11,630 nucleotides of DNA from Micrococcaceae bacterium (GCA_003486025.1 DNHA01000309.1:1-11630); one strand, 5' to 3'; numbered from the stretch's first letter, positions 1-8,211 are shown. The notes: a model not told the origin generated them from the sequence alone. Numbers and translations are program-made.

Positions 1-1235
1 CCAATGCGACCGCCAATGCCGTGAACGCCCACGATTGGACCGTTCTTGACGCGAACCATCTTGATCAGGCCGGAGGTGCCCAAGATCGAGGACTTGCCGT
101 TGCCAGCTAGGTTGTACTCGGTGGTTTCGATCTGGTCGTCGCCGAACTTCGCTTTGGCGGCAGGCTCTGAGTAACCAACGGAAGCGATCTCTGGCTCGCA
201 GTAAGTCACCTTCGGGATGTTGATGTCTTCAACGATGGTTGGGTTCTGACCGGCGATTTCTTCGGCCACGAAGATACCGTGCTGGTAACCGCGGTGGGCC
301 AGCTGCACGCCTGGGACGATGTCGCCAACGGCGTAGATGTTACCTACGCCGGTGTGCAGACGCTCGTTTGGAATAACAAAACCACGGTCGAGGGTGATGC
401 CCTGCTCTTCGAAGCCCATGTTCTCGGTGACCGGGCCGCGGCCCACTGCAACAAGTACGATTTCTGCTTCGAGAACCTTGCCGTCAGCCAGCGAGACCTT
501 TACGCCATTCTCGTCCTGGTCGACCTTCTCGAAGAAGACACCGGTGTTGAACTTGATGCCGCGCTTCTTGAACGAACGCTCAAGGGTCTTGATAATGGCT
601 GGGTCTTCGTTTGGTACCAGTGAAGGCAGGCCTTCAACGATGGTGACGTCGACGCCGAAGGACTTCCATACAGAAGCGAACTCGACACCGATGACGCCGC
701 CACCGAGCACGATTGCGCTCTTTGGCATATCAACCATGTTCAGTGCTTCGGTGCTGGTCAGTACGCGGCCGCCGATTTCCAGACCGAAGGTCTTGGAAGT
801 CGAACCGGTAGCAAGAACAATGTTCTTGCCCTTGTAGGCGACGCCATCTACATCAATGGTGTCTTTGGATACAAGGCGTCCGTTACCTTCGATAACGTTG
901 ACCTTCTTCATCTTCAGCAGACCCTGAAGACCCTTGTGCTTGCCGGCGACGATGCCGTCCTTGTACTTGCGTACGCCACCGAGGTCAATTGACTCAAGCG
1001 ACGAGTTGATGCCGTACTTGGCACCTTCGCGTGCATTCTCGGCGAGTTCTGCTGCATGCAGGTACGCCTTGGTCGGGATGCAGCCGGTGTGCAAGCAGGT
1101 GCCGCCGACCTTTTCCTTCTCAATCAATCCCACGGTGAAGCCCAACTGGATGGCGCGCAATGCGACTGAGTATCCAGCGGAACCGCCGCCGAGGATGAGG
1201 ACATCAAATTCTTGCGTTGCTGCCGAATCGGCCAC
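1..1235 (-). CDS. lpdA: Dihydrolipoyl dehydrogenase (E3), 3' end cut by window edge
   Basis: This is the FAD-dependent enzyme that reoxidises the dihydrolipoyl arms of 2-oxoacid dehydrogenase complexes, passing electrons to NAD+ in the cytoplasm. About 411 residues are visible. Residues 12-21 (VLILGGGSAG) are the N-terminal FAD-binding dinucleotide fold. GGTCLHTGCIPTK at 44-56 carries the redox-active disulfide Cys47/Cys52 with the class I spacing. The last visible part (YCEPEIASVGY, then VHGIGGRIG) is the start of the dimerisation domain. The family is about 460 residues long, so roughly 50 residues, including the catalytic His-Glu motif, lie beyond base 1. The start is the GTG at 1235-1233, preceded by a GAGGGAG ribosome binding site about 7 bases away; the flavin fold begins about 11 residues later, as expected. 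It lies downstream of pepA on the same strand but has a long separate leader, so it probably has its own promoter. Mycothione or glutathione reductases share the fold, but the sequence reads as lipoamide dehydrogenase. Confidence 0.95.
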   Translation of the reverse strand, partial: MADSAATQEFDVLILGGGSAGYSVALRAIQLGFTVGLIEKEKVGGTCLHTGCIPTKAYLHAAELAENAREGAKYGINSSLESIDLGGVRKYKDGIVAGKHKGLQGLLKMKKVNVIEGNGRLVSKDTIDVDGVAYKGKNIVLATGSTSKTFGLEIGGRVLTSTEALNMVDMPKSAIVLGGGVIGVEFASVWKSFGVDVTIVEGLPSLVPNEDPAIIKTLERSFKKRGIKFNTGVFFEKVDQDENGVKVSLADGKVLEAEIVLVAVGRGPVTENMGFEEQGITLDRGFVIPNERLHTGVGNIYAVGDIVPGVQLAHRGYQHGIFVAEEIAGQNPTIVEDINIPKVTYCEPEIASVGYSEPAAKAKFGDDQIETTEYNLAGNGKSSILGTSGLIKMVRVKNGPIVGVHGIGGRI

Positions 1236-1264
1236 GTGAACGCTCCCTCGTAATAGCTAAGTGA

Positions 1265-1282
1265 GGTCGGCCATGGCCGACC
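1265..1282. promoter_or_regulatory. 18-base perfect palindrome in the lpdA leader
   Basis: GGTCGGCCATGGCCGACC is identical to its own reverse complement and ends 30 bases upstream of the lpdA start codon. The nine bases GTCGGCCAT occur again at 1405-1413 in the same intergenic region. A dimeric regulator binding DNA, or a short hairpin in the lpdA mRNA leader (6-bp stem, 6-base loop), would both produce such symmetry. I do not recognise it as the site of a known regulator. The symmetry is seen directly; the function is inferred. Confidence 0.4.
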
Positions 1283-1428
1283 AGGGGATCGGGTGGTGAA
1301 CTTATTTGCCCACGTCCGAGGGCGCGAGCAAAAATTCACCGGTGATGTTTCAAAACTTACTTTAGTACCGTCAATGCACCAGAGTCATCTTGAGTTGGCT
1401 AAAAGTCGGCCATATCTCGTATTTTGGC

Positions 1429-1473
1429 ACACAATCCGGTGCAGGCTATGACATCGCCCGCACCGGAATGTGT
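1429..1473 (-). terminator. Hairpin downstream of pepA, no T tract
   Basis: Arms TCCGGTGC (1435-1442) and GCACCGGA (1460-1467) pair perfectly. They are extended outward past one mismatch by ACACA/TGTGT (1429-1433 with 1469-1473) and inward past one mismatch by GGC/GCC, giving about 16 pairs around a 9-base loop. It begins 14 bases after the pepA stop. No run of T follows in the direction of transcription, as is common for terminator-like hairpins in actinobacteria, so it may end transcription weakly or protect the mRNA 3' end. Confidence 0.55.
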
Positions 1474-1487
1474 TCTAAGAGGCATTT

Positions 1488-3002
1488 TTAACGAGTGCCG
1501 GACATCTTCTCGGCAAATGCCACGAGAGTGCGCACCTGCGACCCGGTGCCATTTTTCGGGGTATAGCCCCATGCGGAGCCCTCGTTGAAGGCTGGGCCTG
1601 CGAAGTCAATGTGCGCCAAAGGGATCTTCTGACCGTTGGTTTCGCCCACGAATTCTTCCAAGAACACCGCGGCAGTCATCATGCCGCCCATGCGCTCGCC
1701 AATATTTGCCAAGTCGGCAACCTGCGATTCGATGGTCGGACGAAGCTCTTCTGGCAGTGGCATGCCCCAAGCGAGCTCGCCGACGGCGTCTGAAGCGGCT
1801 ACCAAGTCGTCACGAACTTGCTCATTGCCCATGATGCCTGCGGTGCGCAAGCCTAAGGCGAGCATCTGCGCTCCGGTCAAGGTTGCAATGTCAATGAGGA
1901 CGTCTGGGTTCTCGAGACTTGCTGCCGCCAGTCCGTCGGCCATCACCAAACGGCCTTCGGCATCCGTATTGAGCACCTCTACGGTCTTGCCGCCAAACAT
2001 GGTCAGTACGTCGCCGGGACGGGTGGAGGCGCCACCTGGCATATTTTCGGCCAAGCAAAGCCACGCGGTGACTTTCAAGTCCAAGCCGAGTTCTGCCACG
2101 GCTGCGATGGTGTTGTATACGGCGGCTGCCCCGGACATATCGGATTTCATCGCGTGCATTCCGGCGGCTGGTTTGATCGAGATGCCACCGGTATCAAAGG
2201 TGATGCCCTTGCCAATCAGAGCCAAATGCTTGGCGGCCTTGGAAGGCGAGTACTCAACCTTGACCATGCGAGGCTGACGGGCCGAACCGCCGCCGACGCC
2301 CATCAGGCCGCCGAAGCCTTCCTTGGTCAGTCGCTTCTCGTCAAAGATCGTGACCTTCAGCGGCAAAGACTTGGAATGATCCTTCACCGCGCTGGCGAAT
2401 GACTCTGGGTACAGGATGTTTGCCGGAGCGTTGATCAGGTCCCGGGTCCCACGTACGGCGCGGCCAATGACCGCGGCACGCTTGAGCAGGCCAGGCAGGT
2501 CCTTGGAGGTCGCCATCGCGGTCGCGATGAATGCCTCGGTGAGCACCGGCTTGTCGTTCTTCTTCGAACGGAAATTCTCGTAACGGTATGAGCCCAAGGC
2601 TACGCCCTCGGCTACTGCGGCGACCTGCTCAATGCTTTCGGCCGGCAAAGCAAAGATCGCGGTTTTGGCGTTGGTCAGCTGCCGTGCTGCTGAACCGGCT
2701 GCGCGGCGTAGTTTCTCATCGGTCAGTTCGCTGAGGTCCTTCACTCCCAGTCCGATGAATAGGATCGTCTTGACCTTGGTGCCGTCAACAGCTGGAAGCA
2801 GGGTCACCTCGTCGGCTGAGCCTGCAACGCTGAGGGTGAGTAGCGATTGTTCCAAAGCTGCCGTGGTCTCGGCAGCAAGTGGAGAAGCGGCAATGGATAC
2901 CTTGTCGTCCTTTTTTAGGACGCCCAAGATGAGCGTGTCGGCGTTTTTCCGTTTGATGTCTGCACCAATGGCGGTCAACGTGAGATCACTGGAGTTGATC
3001 AC
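1488..3002 (-). CDS. pepA: Leucyl aminopeptidase, M17 family (PepA)
   Basis: This is a cytoplasmic dinuclear-metal aminopeptidase that removes N-terminal residues, typically Leu, from peptides in late protein turnover. At 504 residues it matches the family (E. coli PepA 503). Residues 1-170 are the variable N-terminal domain. The catalytic domain shows all metal ligands: Lys265 and Asp270 in GKGITFDTGG, Asp288 in MKSDMSG, Asp347 and Glu349 in NTDAEGRL, the signature of the family. Catalytic Lys277 and Arg351 are also present. Every one sits exactly five residues before its E. coli PepA counterpart. The start is GTG at 3002-3000, with GAAGGA eight bases upstream; it gives the usual short N-terminus. 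It is followed by a hairpin and then lpdA on the same strand, and is divergent from the PAC2 gene. E. coli PepA also binds DNA at Xer sites; nothing here shows whether this one does. Confidence 0.97.
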   Translation of the reverse strand: MINSSDLTLTAIGADIKRKNADTLILGVLKKDDKVSIAASPLAAETTAALEQSLLTLSVAGSADEVTLLPAVDGTKVKTILFIGLGVKDLSELTDEKLRRAAGSAARQLTNAKTAIFALPAESIEQVAAVAEGVALGSYRYENFRSKKNDKPVLTEAFIATAMATSKDLPGLLKRAAVIGRAVRGTRDLINAPANILYPESFASAVKDHSKSLPLKVTIFDEKRLTKEGFGGLMGVGGGSARQPRMVKVEYSPSKAAKHLALIGKGITFDTGGISIKPAAGMHAMKSDMSGAAAVYNTIAAVAELGLDLKVTAWLCLAENMPGGASTRPGDVLTMFGGKTVEVLNTDAEGRLVMADGLAAASLENPDVLIDIATLTGAQMLALGLRTAGIMGNEQVRDDLVAASDAVGELAWGMPLPEELRPTIESQVADLANIGERMGGMMTAAVFLEEFVGETNGQKIPLAHIDFAGPAFNEGSAWGYTPKNGTGSQVRTLVAFAEKMSGTR

Positions 3003-3233
3003 AAAATCATTCCTTCTATGCCTTTGTATGGTCTAAAGGATGGTTCAGCCCGTGAGGATAACCGGTAGATGGAGCCGGTGAGCTGAGTATTTCCTACACA
3101 CGATGTTAGCCGAAGGTTGCCACTCGGCGTGCCTCACTTCACAGCGAGCGAAAGGGCGAACAGCTAGGATAGGTCCTTGAGCTGCAAGATTTTGTAGCCG
3201 AAGTGGCTGTAACCGAAAACAATTGAGGTGTGA
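3003..3233. other. Divergent promoter region between pepA and the PAC2 gene
   Basis: These 231 bases carry the 5' signals of two genes read in opposite directions. For the plus-strand gene, TAGGAT at 3165-3170 is a possible -10 element, but no good -35 lies at the right distance. For pepA, a TATCCT sequence on the minus strand near 3055-3060 is a weak -10 candidate. A small imperfect hairpin (ACCGG at 3061-3065 with CCGGT at 3075-3079) would lie in the pepA leader. No coding sequence or strong operator was found. Confidence 0.4.
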
Positions 3234-4208
3234 ATGTCCAAGGAACCGTTGATGACTCTGGTCAGCACCAACCTGGACGATCCCAGCTTGCAGGGTTTGG
3301 GCATGTACGTTTCATTGCGTGGGGCCTCCGATGCTGGGCACGCCCACGACTTAGTGTGCAACGAGCTTTTTGCACACCTGAAATCCGAGCTCTACGCGCG
3401 CTTCGACGCTGACGAGCTGGTGGTTTACAGTACTCAACGGCCACGGGTCACGTTCCTCGGTGATCACTTCGCGGGTTACCAAGAGCCGCGTTTGGAAATA
3501 TATCTGATGACCGATGAGCTGGACCGTAAGTTCTGGTTTTTCGCCGGCGTTGAACCGGATCTGCGCTGGGAGCGGACCATCGCAGAACTGTTGGGCTTTA
3601 TTCAAGCCTTCAATGTGAATCTGGTGATTGGTACCGCATCGTTGCCGATGCCTGTGCCGCATACCCGTCCGGTCGGGGTGACCGCTCACGGCAATCGCAA
3701 AGACCTCATCGAAAATATTTCTACGTGGAGCCCGACGGCCGAAACTCCCTCTGGTCTTACCTCCCTATTGGAAATTCGGCTCAATGATGCTGGCCGTGAC
3801 GTGGTCGGCTATTCGCTCCACACGCCGCACTATCTGGCTGAAGCTGAATATCCTGCGGCAGCGGTAGCGGCACTGGAGCACGTCGGGGCGGCTCTGAAAT
3901 TAGCGCTCCCGACCGAGAAACTGCGTGAAGCCGGCCGCCTGATCGAGTCTCAACTGGCGGAACAACTCGAAGGCAGCAACGACGTCAAGCAAATGGTTCT
4001 CGGTTTTGAAAAGCGATTTGACGCGCACGCTGAAGAACACGAGCGGCGTTCTCTGTTGTTGGACGAAGACGAAAGAATCCCAGACGCCGACGAGCTTGGC
4101 GCAAGCGTTGAAAATTTCCTTGCCACCATCGAGGACAACGCACAGTGGCTAGAAGCTAATCGAGAGACCGGGGACAACGACTCCACATCGGGTGACCCCG
4201 ACCAGTGA
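3234..4208 (+). CDS. PAC2 (proteasome assembly chaperone-like) family protein
   Basis: A 324-residue soluble protein that I recognise as a PAC2-family member (the actinobacterial group that includes mycobacterial Rv2714/Rv2125-like proteins). The name comes from similarity to eukaryotic proteasome assembly chaperone 2; the role in bacteria is not established. Residues about 15-260 form the alpha/beta PAC2 region, including the segment around YSTQRPRVTF and the pattern IGTASLPMPVPHTRPVGVTAHG with its run of conserved small and His/Pro residues. Residues about 261-324 are strongly charged and mostly acidic (LLLDEDERIPDADELG), probably helical then disordered. No signal peptide or membrane segment is visible. 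The ATG at 3234 has GAGGTG three bases upstream and is the first good start. Its stop overlaps the start of the MFS gene, so the two are probably translated from one message. A proteasome link is a family-name inference only; no proteasome genes are in the window. Confidence 0.85.
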   Translation: MSKEPLMTLVSTNLDDPSLQGLGMYVSLRGASDAGHAHDLVCNELFAHLKSELYARFDADELVVYSTQRPRVTFLGDHFAGYQEPRLEIYLMTDELDRKFWFFAGVEPDLRWERTIAELLGFIQAFNVNLVIGTASLPMPVPHTRPVGVTAHGNRKDLIENISTWSPTAETPSGLTSLLEIRLNDAGRDVVGYSLHTPHYLAEAEYPAAAVAALEHVGAALKLALPTEKLREAGRLIESQLAEQLEGSNDVKQMVLGFEKRFDAHAEEHERRSLLLDEDERIPDADELGASVENFLATIEDNAQWLEANRETGDNDSTSGDPDQ

Positions 4209-5476
4209 TTCAGTCGCATCTAAATTCGACGCGCTCATGGATAGTCTTCTGTGCCGGAATTTTTGCCTATATGGCAGCGGTTTCCCAGCGCACAAGCTTC
4301 GGTGTGGCGGGTTTGCAGGCTACCGAACGATTTGATGCAACCGCGCAGATCTTGGCCTCGTTTTCGGTGGTGCAACTTGTCGTTTATGCCGGCGCTCAGG
4401 TGCCCATAGGTTTATTGCTGGACAAAGTAGGACCCCGAATCCTGATCATCAGCGGGTCGGTGCTGATGGCGATGGGGCAGGCGTTCCTGGCAATTTCTAC
4501 CAACGTACCGATGGGACTCGTTGGAAGAATCCTTGTTGGCTCGGGCGACGCCATGGTGTTTGTTTCCGTATTGAAACTGCTGCCCCTATGGTTTTCAGGC
4601 TCTCGGATTCCGGTACTGACCCAGCTTGTTGGAACCTTTGGCCAAATGGGTCAGCTTGTCAGTCTTTTTCCGTTTCACTTGCTTCTTGTTCAGTTCGGAT
4701 GGACACCTGCTTTTTCGGTGATGTCAGGTTTAGCTCTGGCAAGTTTGCTCATTGCCGTGTCGTTGATACGCAACGGTCCTGGATGGGCACATCTGAGCAC
4801 CAGCGCGCCAATGCGTACTCGGGATCGGCTGGGAGCTGCTTGGAAACAACCCGGCACACGGTTGGGTTTTTGGACTCACTTCACCACCTCGTTTATGCTC
4901 AACGTCTTCCTTCTCTCCTGGGGCTACCCGTTCCTCGTACAGGGACAAGGGCTCGATGGCGACTTCGCCTCGGCCCTGATGTCAATCTTTGTGGTTGTTG
5001 CCATTTTGTATGGGCCATTGCTTGGCGCACTGACTGCTAGATACCCGGACAAGCGTTCCAACTTCGCTCTGGGTGTGATTGCGGCAATGATCCTCATGTG
5101 GGCCGTCGTATTGTTCTGGCCGGGTGCCGCACCGTTGTGGGTGTTAATTCTTTTACTTGTTGCTGTCGCAGCAGGCGGACCGTCTTCAGTCATCGCCTTC
5201 GACTTCGCGCGAACTTTTAACCCTCCTCATCTCATGGGCACGGCCGTAGGGTTAGTAAACACCGGCGGTTTCTTTGGAGGCTTCGTCACGATCTACTTGG
5301 TCGGTGCGCTCATGGACTGGCAGTATGTCGCGAACGGGTCAAGCGGTGAATTGTATAACTTGCCAGCATTCCGTCTCGCACTCTCCGTACAGTTTGTCAT
5401 GGCATTAATCGGTGTCACTTTTATGCTGATTGAACGAGGTAAGGCGCGGCGGCAAAGCGCAAAAATCGTGGATTAG
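4205..5476 (+). CDS. MFS transporter, substrate unknown
   Basis: A 423-residue inner-membrane protein of the major facilitator superfamily, with about twelve hydrophobic helices (first two near residues 12-32 and 48-70). The loop between helices 2 and 3 holds GLLLDKVGPR, a good match to MFS motif A. A charged central loop near residues 195-225 (SAPMRTRDRLGAAWKQPGTR) separates the two six-helix halves, and the tail ends with a basic stretch. It starts at a GTG overlapping the upstream PAC2 stop as GTGA, a translational-coupling arrangement; the acidic end of the PAC2 gene provides no obvious separate ribosome binding site. Transported substrate cannot be told from the sequence: nitrate/nitrite, sugar-acid and drug exporters all share these features. 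The reading frame is intact. Confidence 0.9.
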   Translation: MIQSHLNSTRSWIVFCAGIFAYMAAVSQRTSFGVAGLQATERFDATAQILASFSVVQLVVYAGAQVPIGLLLDKVGPRILIISGSVLMAMGQAFLAISTNVPMGLVGRILVGSGDAMVFVSVLKLLPLWFSGSRIPVLTQLVGTFGQMGQLVSLFPFHLLLVQFGWTPAFSVMSGLALASLLIAVSLIRNGPGWAHLSTSAPMRTRDRLGAAWKQPGTRLGFWTHFTTSFMLNVFLLSWGYPFLVQGQGLDGDFASALMSIFVVVAILYGPLLGALTARYPDKRSNFALGVIAAMILMWAVVLFWPGAAPLWVLILLLVAVAAGGPSSVIAFDFARTFNPPHLMGTAVGLVNTGGFFGGFVTIYLVGALMDWQYVANGSSGELYNLPAFRLALSVQFVMALIGVTFMLIERGKARRQSAKIVD

Positions 5477-5540
5477 AAAGTTCTCCACAGCACGTGCAGA
5501 AGTCATGAAGCTCCAGTGCTTTGAGGCGCATCGTGGGGAC

Positions 5541-6644
5541 ATGACTACAACACCGGAACGCCAGCCCCTCTCGCTCTCTGATTGCGATGACGTGCTGGCT
5601 TACATACCTCACGCACTGGGATTTCATCCGCACAATTCATTAGTCCTCCTGCTCATTGTTGGGCAAAGACTGGAGGCGACGCTTCGTGTCGATTTACCGG
5701 GCGAAATCCATCCCGAAGATCGCGACGCATGGCTGGGTCAGGTCCTCCGCTTGTTAGAAAGATTGCCTCAGGTGCGCAGCCTCGTAGCCGTGGTGTACGC
5801 ACCGGAAAATTCCCACAATCCACTTAAAGTCCCATACCGACAAATCATAGGTGCACTTGACCAAGCTCTCGAAAGCACCGACATTGATCTCCGCCAGGCA
5901 TGGTGTCTGTCTGGCAATCAGGTTTGGGACTACGCTGATGACGATGTAAAAATATCTTTCCCGCGCCCAGACGTTGCCTTGGGAAATACGAACCTGTCAC
6001 TGGTTCTTGCAGGATCTGCCCCATTAGACCGTCCGTGGGACGGAACCGGGATCGCGGAATGGGACAACGCTGAACAAATTCGCCAACTCGCGAAGACTCT
6101 TGACCAAGACGTCATTGACAGTCTTGATCAATGGGCCGACGTTTTAGACATGGATGTCATGAAAGCAAAAGCATTCCTTCATTCATCGCAGTCGGGGGCA
6201 GCTGGCATGCTTGCAGGCCTCCGAAAAAGAATCGTTCGCGATGTGCTGCCCTATCTTGCTGGCGTCGGTGCCGAGCAAACCATCATCATGGCCGAGCGTT
6301 TATGCTTCAATTCTGGAAAAGACCAAGCCAAACCGTTGGCGGATTTTCTCTTGGGACGAGGATGGCAAGGCCCGGATTGGAGACGTATTGAAAGGCTTTG
6401 GTCTATCTGTCGAGATCTATTGGGAGTCGCTCTTGCTGAGGAGCGTCACGCTTTGTTATGTATTCTGGCGTGGATCGAGTGGTCACGCGGACGCGGCTCG
6501 ATGGCAATTATGCTGTTAGATAGAGTGCTGGATGAGCAGGGGGACTACCGTCTAGCCCAGTTGCTTCGTGAATTGATGAATAGGGGAGCCATGCCCGAAT
6601 GGGCAACGGATGAGCTTCGCGCGTGGAGGGCTCAGATGGGCTAG
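5541..6644 (+). CDS. DUF4192 domain-containing protein
   Basis: A 367-residue protein of unknown function belonging to the actinobacterial DUF4192 family. The family hallmark is near the N-terminus: LSDCDDVLAYIPHALGFHP followed by NSLVLLLI (residues about 12-39), then an alternating hydrophobic beta/alpha domain to about residue 175 that includes LVAVVYAPE. The remainder is helical and rich in Leu, Trp and Arg (for example CILAWIEWSRGRGSMA near the end), reminiscent of helical repeats. No catalytic motif, signal peptide or membrane helix is evident. The start is uncertain: ATG 5541 fits the family N-terminus and has GTGGGGAC just before it, while ATG 5505 in the same frame would add 12 residues without a clear ribosome binding site. 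A TTG still further upstream would run into the MFS gene. It follows the MFS gene by 64 bases and is probably the last gene of the PAC2-MFS-DUF4192 operon. Confidence 0.82.
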   Translation: MTTTPERQPLSLSDCDDVLAYIPHALGFHPHNSLVLLLIVGQRLEATLRVDLPGEIHPEDRDAWLGQVLRLLERLPQVRSLVAVVYAPENSHNPLKVPYRQIIGALDQALESTDIDLRQAWCLSGNQVWDYADDDVKISFPRPDVALGNTNLSLVLAGSAPLDRPWDGTGIAEWDNAEQIRQLAKTLDQDVIDSLDQWADVLDMDVMKAKAFLHSSQSGAAGMLAGLRKRIVRDVLPYLAGVGAEQTIIMAERLCFNSGKDQAKPLADFLLGRGWQGPDWRRIERLWSICRDLLGVALAEERHALLCILAWIEWSRGRGSMAIMLLDRVLDEQGDYRLAQLLRELMNRGAMPEWATDELRAWRAQMG

Positions 6645-6688
6645 CAGACGCGCGGGGAACTTGGCCAAGTGGTGTCTGTGAGCGAATT

Positions 6689-6698
6689 AGTGGATAAT
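6689..6698 (+). promoter_or_regulatory. Possible -10 element / DnaA-box-like sequence upstream of sigA
   Basis: AGTGGATAAT holds GATAAT (6693-6698), close to the TATAAT -10 consensus, but no convincing -35 is found 16-18 bases upstream. The nine bases AGTGGATAA differ from a DnaA box (TGTGGATAA) at one position. Either reading is weak by itself. Confidence 0.25.
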
Positions 6699-6752
6699 GA
6701 AAAAACAGACCCGGTTAGGTTCGAGATGTCTAAGTTCGAAAAACATAGTTTT

Positions 6753-6788
6753 GGGAACATTAGACGTGGTTGGTGCGTTGATAACAAT
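6753..6788 (+). promoter_or_regulatory. Candidate SigH/SigR-type promoter of sigA, overlapping a possible housekeeping promoter
   Basis: GGGAACA at 6753-6759 is followed after exactly 16 bases by CGTT at 6776-6779. This matches the published GGGAAY-N16/17-CGTT consensus of the ECF sigma factors SigH (mycobacteria, corynebacteria) and SigR (Streptomyces), which answer thiol-oxidative and heat stress and are known to drive genes for primary or related sigma factors in actinobacteria. Transcription would begin near 6786, giving a leader of about 110 bases. Overlapping it, TTAGAC (6760-6765), a 16-base spacer and TAACAAT (6782-6788) could act as a housekeeping promoter. The match is direct; its activity is inferred. 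Confidence 0.55.
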
Positions 6789-6896
6789 GTACCCACCGAC
6801 GCGTTGAGTCACTGATTACAACGCATTCGGACTTGACAGGGTCATAGTGGTGTTACCGGCAGGTGCATCCGGAACGCATCGTTAGAAAGGTTATTC

Positions 6897-8117
6897 GTGT
6901 CATCTTCTGAGACGAACGCTAATCGTATGGCAACTGAGGCAGAGACCGAGGAATCGGTAACGACTCCTGTCGCGAAAAAGCGCGCTACCCGTGCGAAGGC
7001 TACGCCTCGCACCAAGAAGACTGCAGCTACCGACGAACAGGTAGAGAACGAGCAGGGTTCTGAAGAGTCCGAAGACGATACTGAGTCGGGTGCTTCTGAC
7101 GCAGCTGGTGCCAAGGACGGCTCGGCAAAGGAAGAGGAATCCAAGGGATTCACCTTGTCTTCAGCCGATGACGATGCTCCTCAGCAGCAAGTCATGGTCG
7201 CCGGCGCAACCGCCGACCCGGTCAAGGACTACCTAAAGCAGATCGGTAAAGTTGCTCTGCTAAACGCTGAGCAGGAAGTTGATCTGGCTCTGCGTATTGA
7301 AGCGGGCCTTTTCGCTACCGACAAGATCAACAAGGATGATGGTTCGATGGATCAGCGCTTGCGCTGGGACTACGAGCAGATCATCCACGACGGCAAGATC
7401 GCCAAAAATCACCTTCTGGAAGCCAACCTGCGACTGGTGGTTTCGCTTGCGAAGCGTTACACCGGCCGTGGCATGCTTTTCTTGGACTTGATCCAGGAAG
7501 GTAACTTGGGTCTGATCCGCGCGGTGGAGAAGTTCGACTACACCAAGGGCTTCAAGTTCTCGACCTACGCCACCTGGTGGATCCGTCAGGCCATCACCCG
7601 TGCCATGGCCGACCAAGCTCGTACGATTCGTATCCCTGTGCACATGGTGGAAGTCATCAACAAGCTGGCACGTGTCCAGCGCCAAATGCTTCAGGATCTC
7701 GGACGTGAACCGACTCCAGAAGAATTGGCTAAGGAACTGGACATGACTCCTGAGAAGGTTGTCGAGGTTCAGAAATATGGTCGTGAACCAATTTCTTTGC
7801 ATACCCCACTGGGTGAAGATGGAGACTCCGAGTTCGGTGACTTGATCGAAGACTCTGAAGCGGTTGTTCCAGCTGACGCGGTGTCTTTCACCTTGCTACA
7901 GGAACAGCTGCATTCGGTTTTGGATACACTGTCCGAACGTGAAGCCGGCGTGGTCGCCATGCGCTTCGGTCTGACCGATGGCCAGCCGAAGACCTTAGAC
8001 GAAATCGGCAAGGTTTACGGCGTTACCCGTGAACGTATTCGCCAGATCGAATCGAAGACCATGTCGAAGTTGCGTCACCCATCGCGCTCGCAAGTTCTGC
8101 GCGATTACCTAGACTAA
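6897..8117 (+). CDS. sigA: Primary RNA polymerase sigma factor SigA (RpoD/HrdB)
   Basis: This is the housekeeping sigma-70 factor that directs RNA polymerase to most promoters. It has 406 residues. Residues 1-100 are a low-complexity, charged extension, first Lys/Ala/Thr-rich ([15 protein letters not shown]) then very acidic, as in actinobacterial SigA proteins. Region 1.2 starts at [11 protein letters not shown] (107-117). Region 2 runs about 175-250 and includes [16 protein letters not shown] (221-236), which melts and reads the -10 element. Region 3 spans about 251-330. Region 4.2, the helix-turn-helix for the -35, is [20 protein letters not shown] (366-385). The C-terminus RDYLD is typical. 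The GTG start has GAAAGG six bases upstream; an ATG ten codons later lacks such a site. A 252-base untranslated stretch upstream contains promoter candidates, one of stress-sigma type, and two hairpins follow the gene. Its distance from DUF4192 suggests it is transcribed mainly on its own. Confidence 0.98.
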   Translation: MSSSETNANRMATEAETEESVTTPVAKKRATRAKATPRTKKTAATDEQVENEQGSEESEDDTESGASDAAGAKDGSAKEEESKGFTLSSADDDAPQQQVMVAGATADPVKDYLKQIGKVALLNAEQEVDLALRIEAGLFATDKINKDDGSMDQRLRWDYEQIIHDGKIAKNHLLEANLRLVVSLAKRYTGRGMLFLDLIQEGNLGLIRAVEKFDYTKGFKFSTYATWWIRQAITRAMADQARTIRIPVHMVEVINKLARVQRQMLQDLGREPTPEELAKELDMTPEKVVEVQKYGREPISLHTPLGEDGDSEFGDLIEDSEAVVPADAVSFTLLQEQLHSVLDTLSEREAGVVAMRFGLTDGQPKTLDEIGKVYGVTRERIRQIESKTMSKLRHPSRSQVLRDYLD

Positions 8118-8125
8118 ACGTTTTG

Positions 8126-8174
8126 AAGTAAAGCGGTCTCTCAACCTTTCTAAGGCTGGGAGGCCGCATTACTT
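8126..8174 (+). terminator. First of two hairpins after sigA (imperfect, GU-containing)
   Basis: Two 21-base arms (8126-8146 and 8154-8174) enclose a 7-base loop. In RNA from the plus strand, 19 of 21 positions pair, two of them as G-U; in RNA from the minus strand those two would be A-C mismatches. The structure therefore favours the sigA transcript. It begins 8 bases after the sigA stop and lacks a T tract, so it may stabilise the mRNA end or assist the terminator at 8212. Confidence 0.55.
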
Positions 8175-8211
8175 TAACTGGTCGAGACAAGTAGTGGTTC
8201 ATTAAAGCAAT

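Noticed and set aside
337..837. A 166-residue plus-strand frame (and overlapping ones at 279-623 and 934-1239)
   Set aside because: They are antisense to lpdA, are rich in Ser/Pro/Thr from codon mirroring, and show no domain.
1636..2277. A 213-residue plus-strand frame, and another at 2632-3036
   Set aside because: Both are antisense to the conserved pepA catalytic and N-terminal domains and look like mirror translations.
2999..3013. A four-codon ATG-ATT-TTG-TGA mini-frame overlapping the pepA GTG start
   Set aside because: It lies between the ribosome binding site and the start in another frame and is too short to separate from chance.
6833..6861. A perfect TTGACA -35 element before sigA
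   Set aside because: No acceptable -10 sequence is found 16-18 bases downstream (CCGGCA region), so I do not call a promoter there.
7260..7802. A 180-residue minus-strand frame within sigA
   Set aside because: Antisense to the strongly conserved sigma regions 1.2 to 3; no domain of its own.
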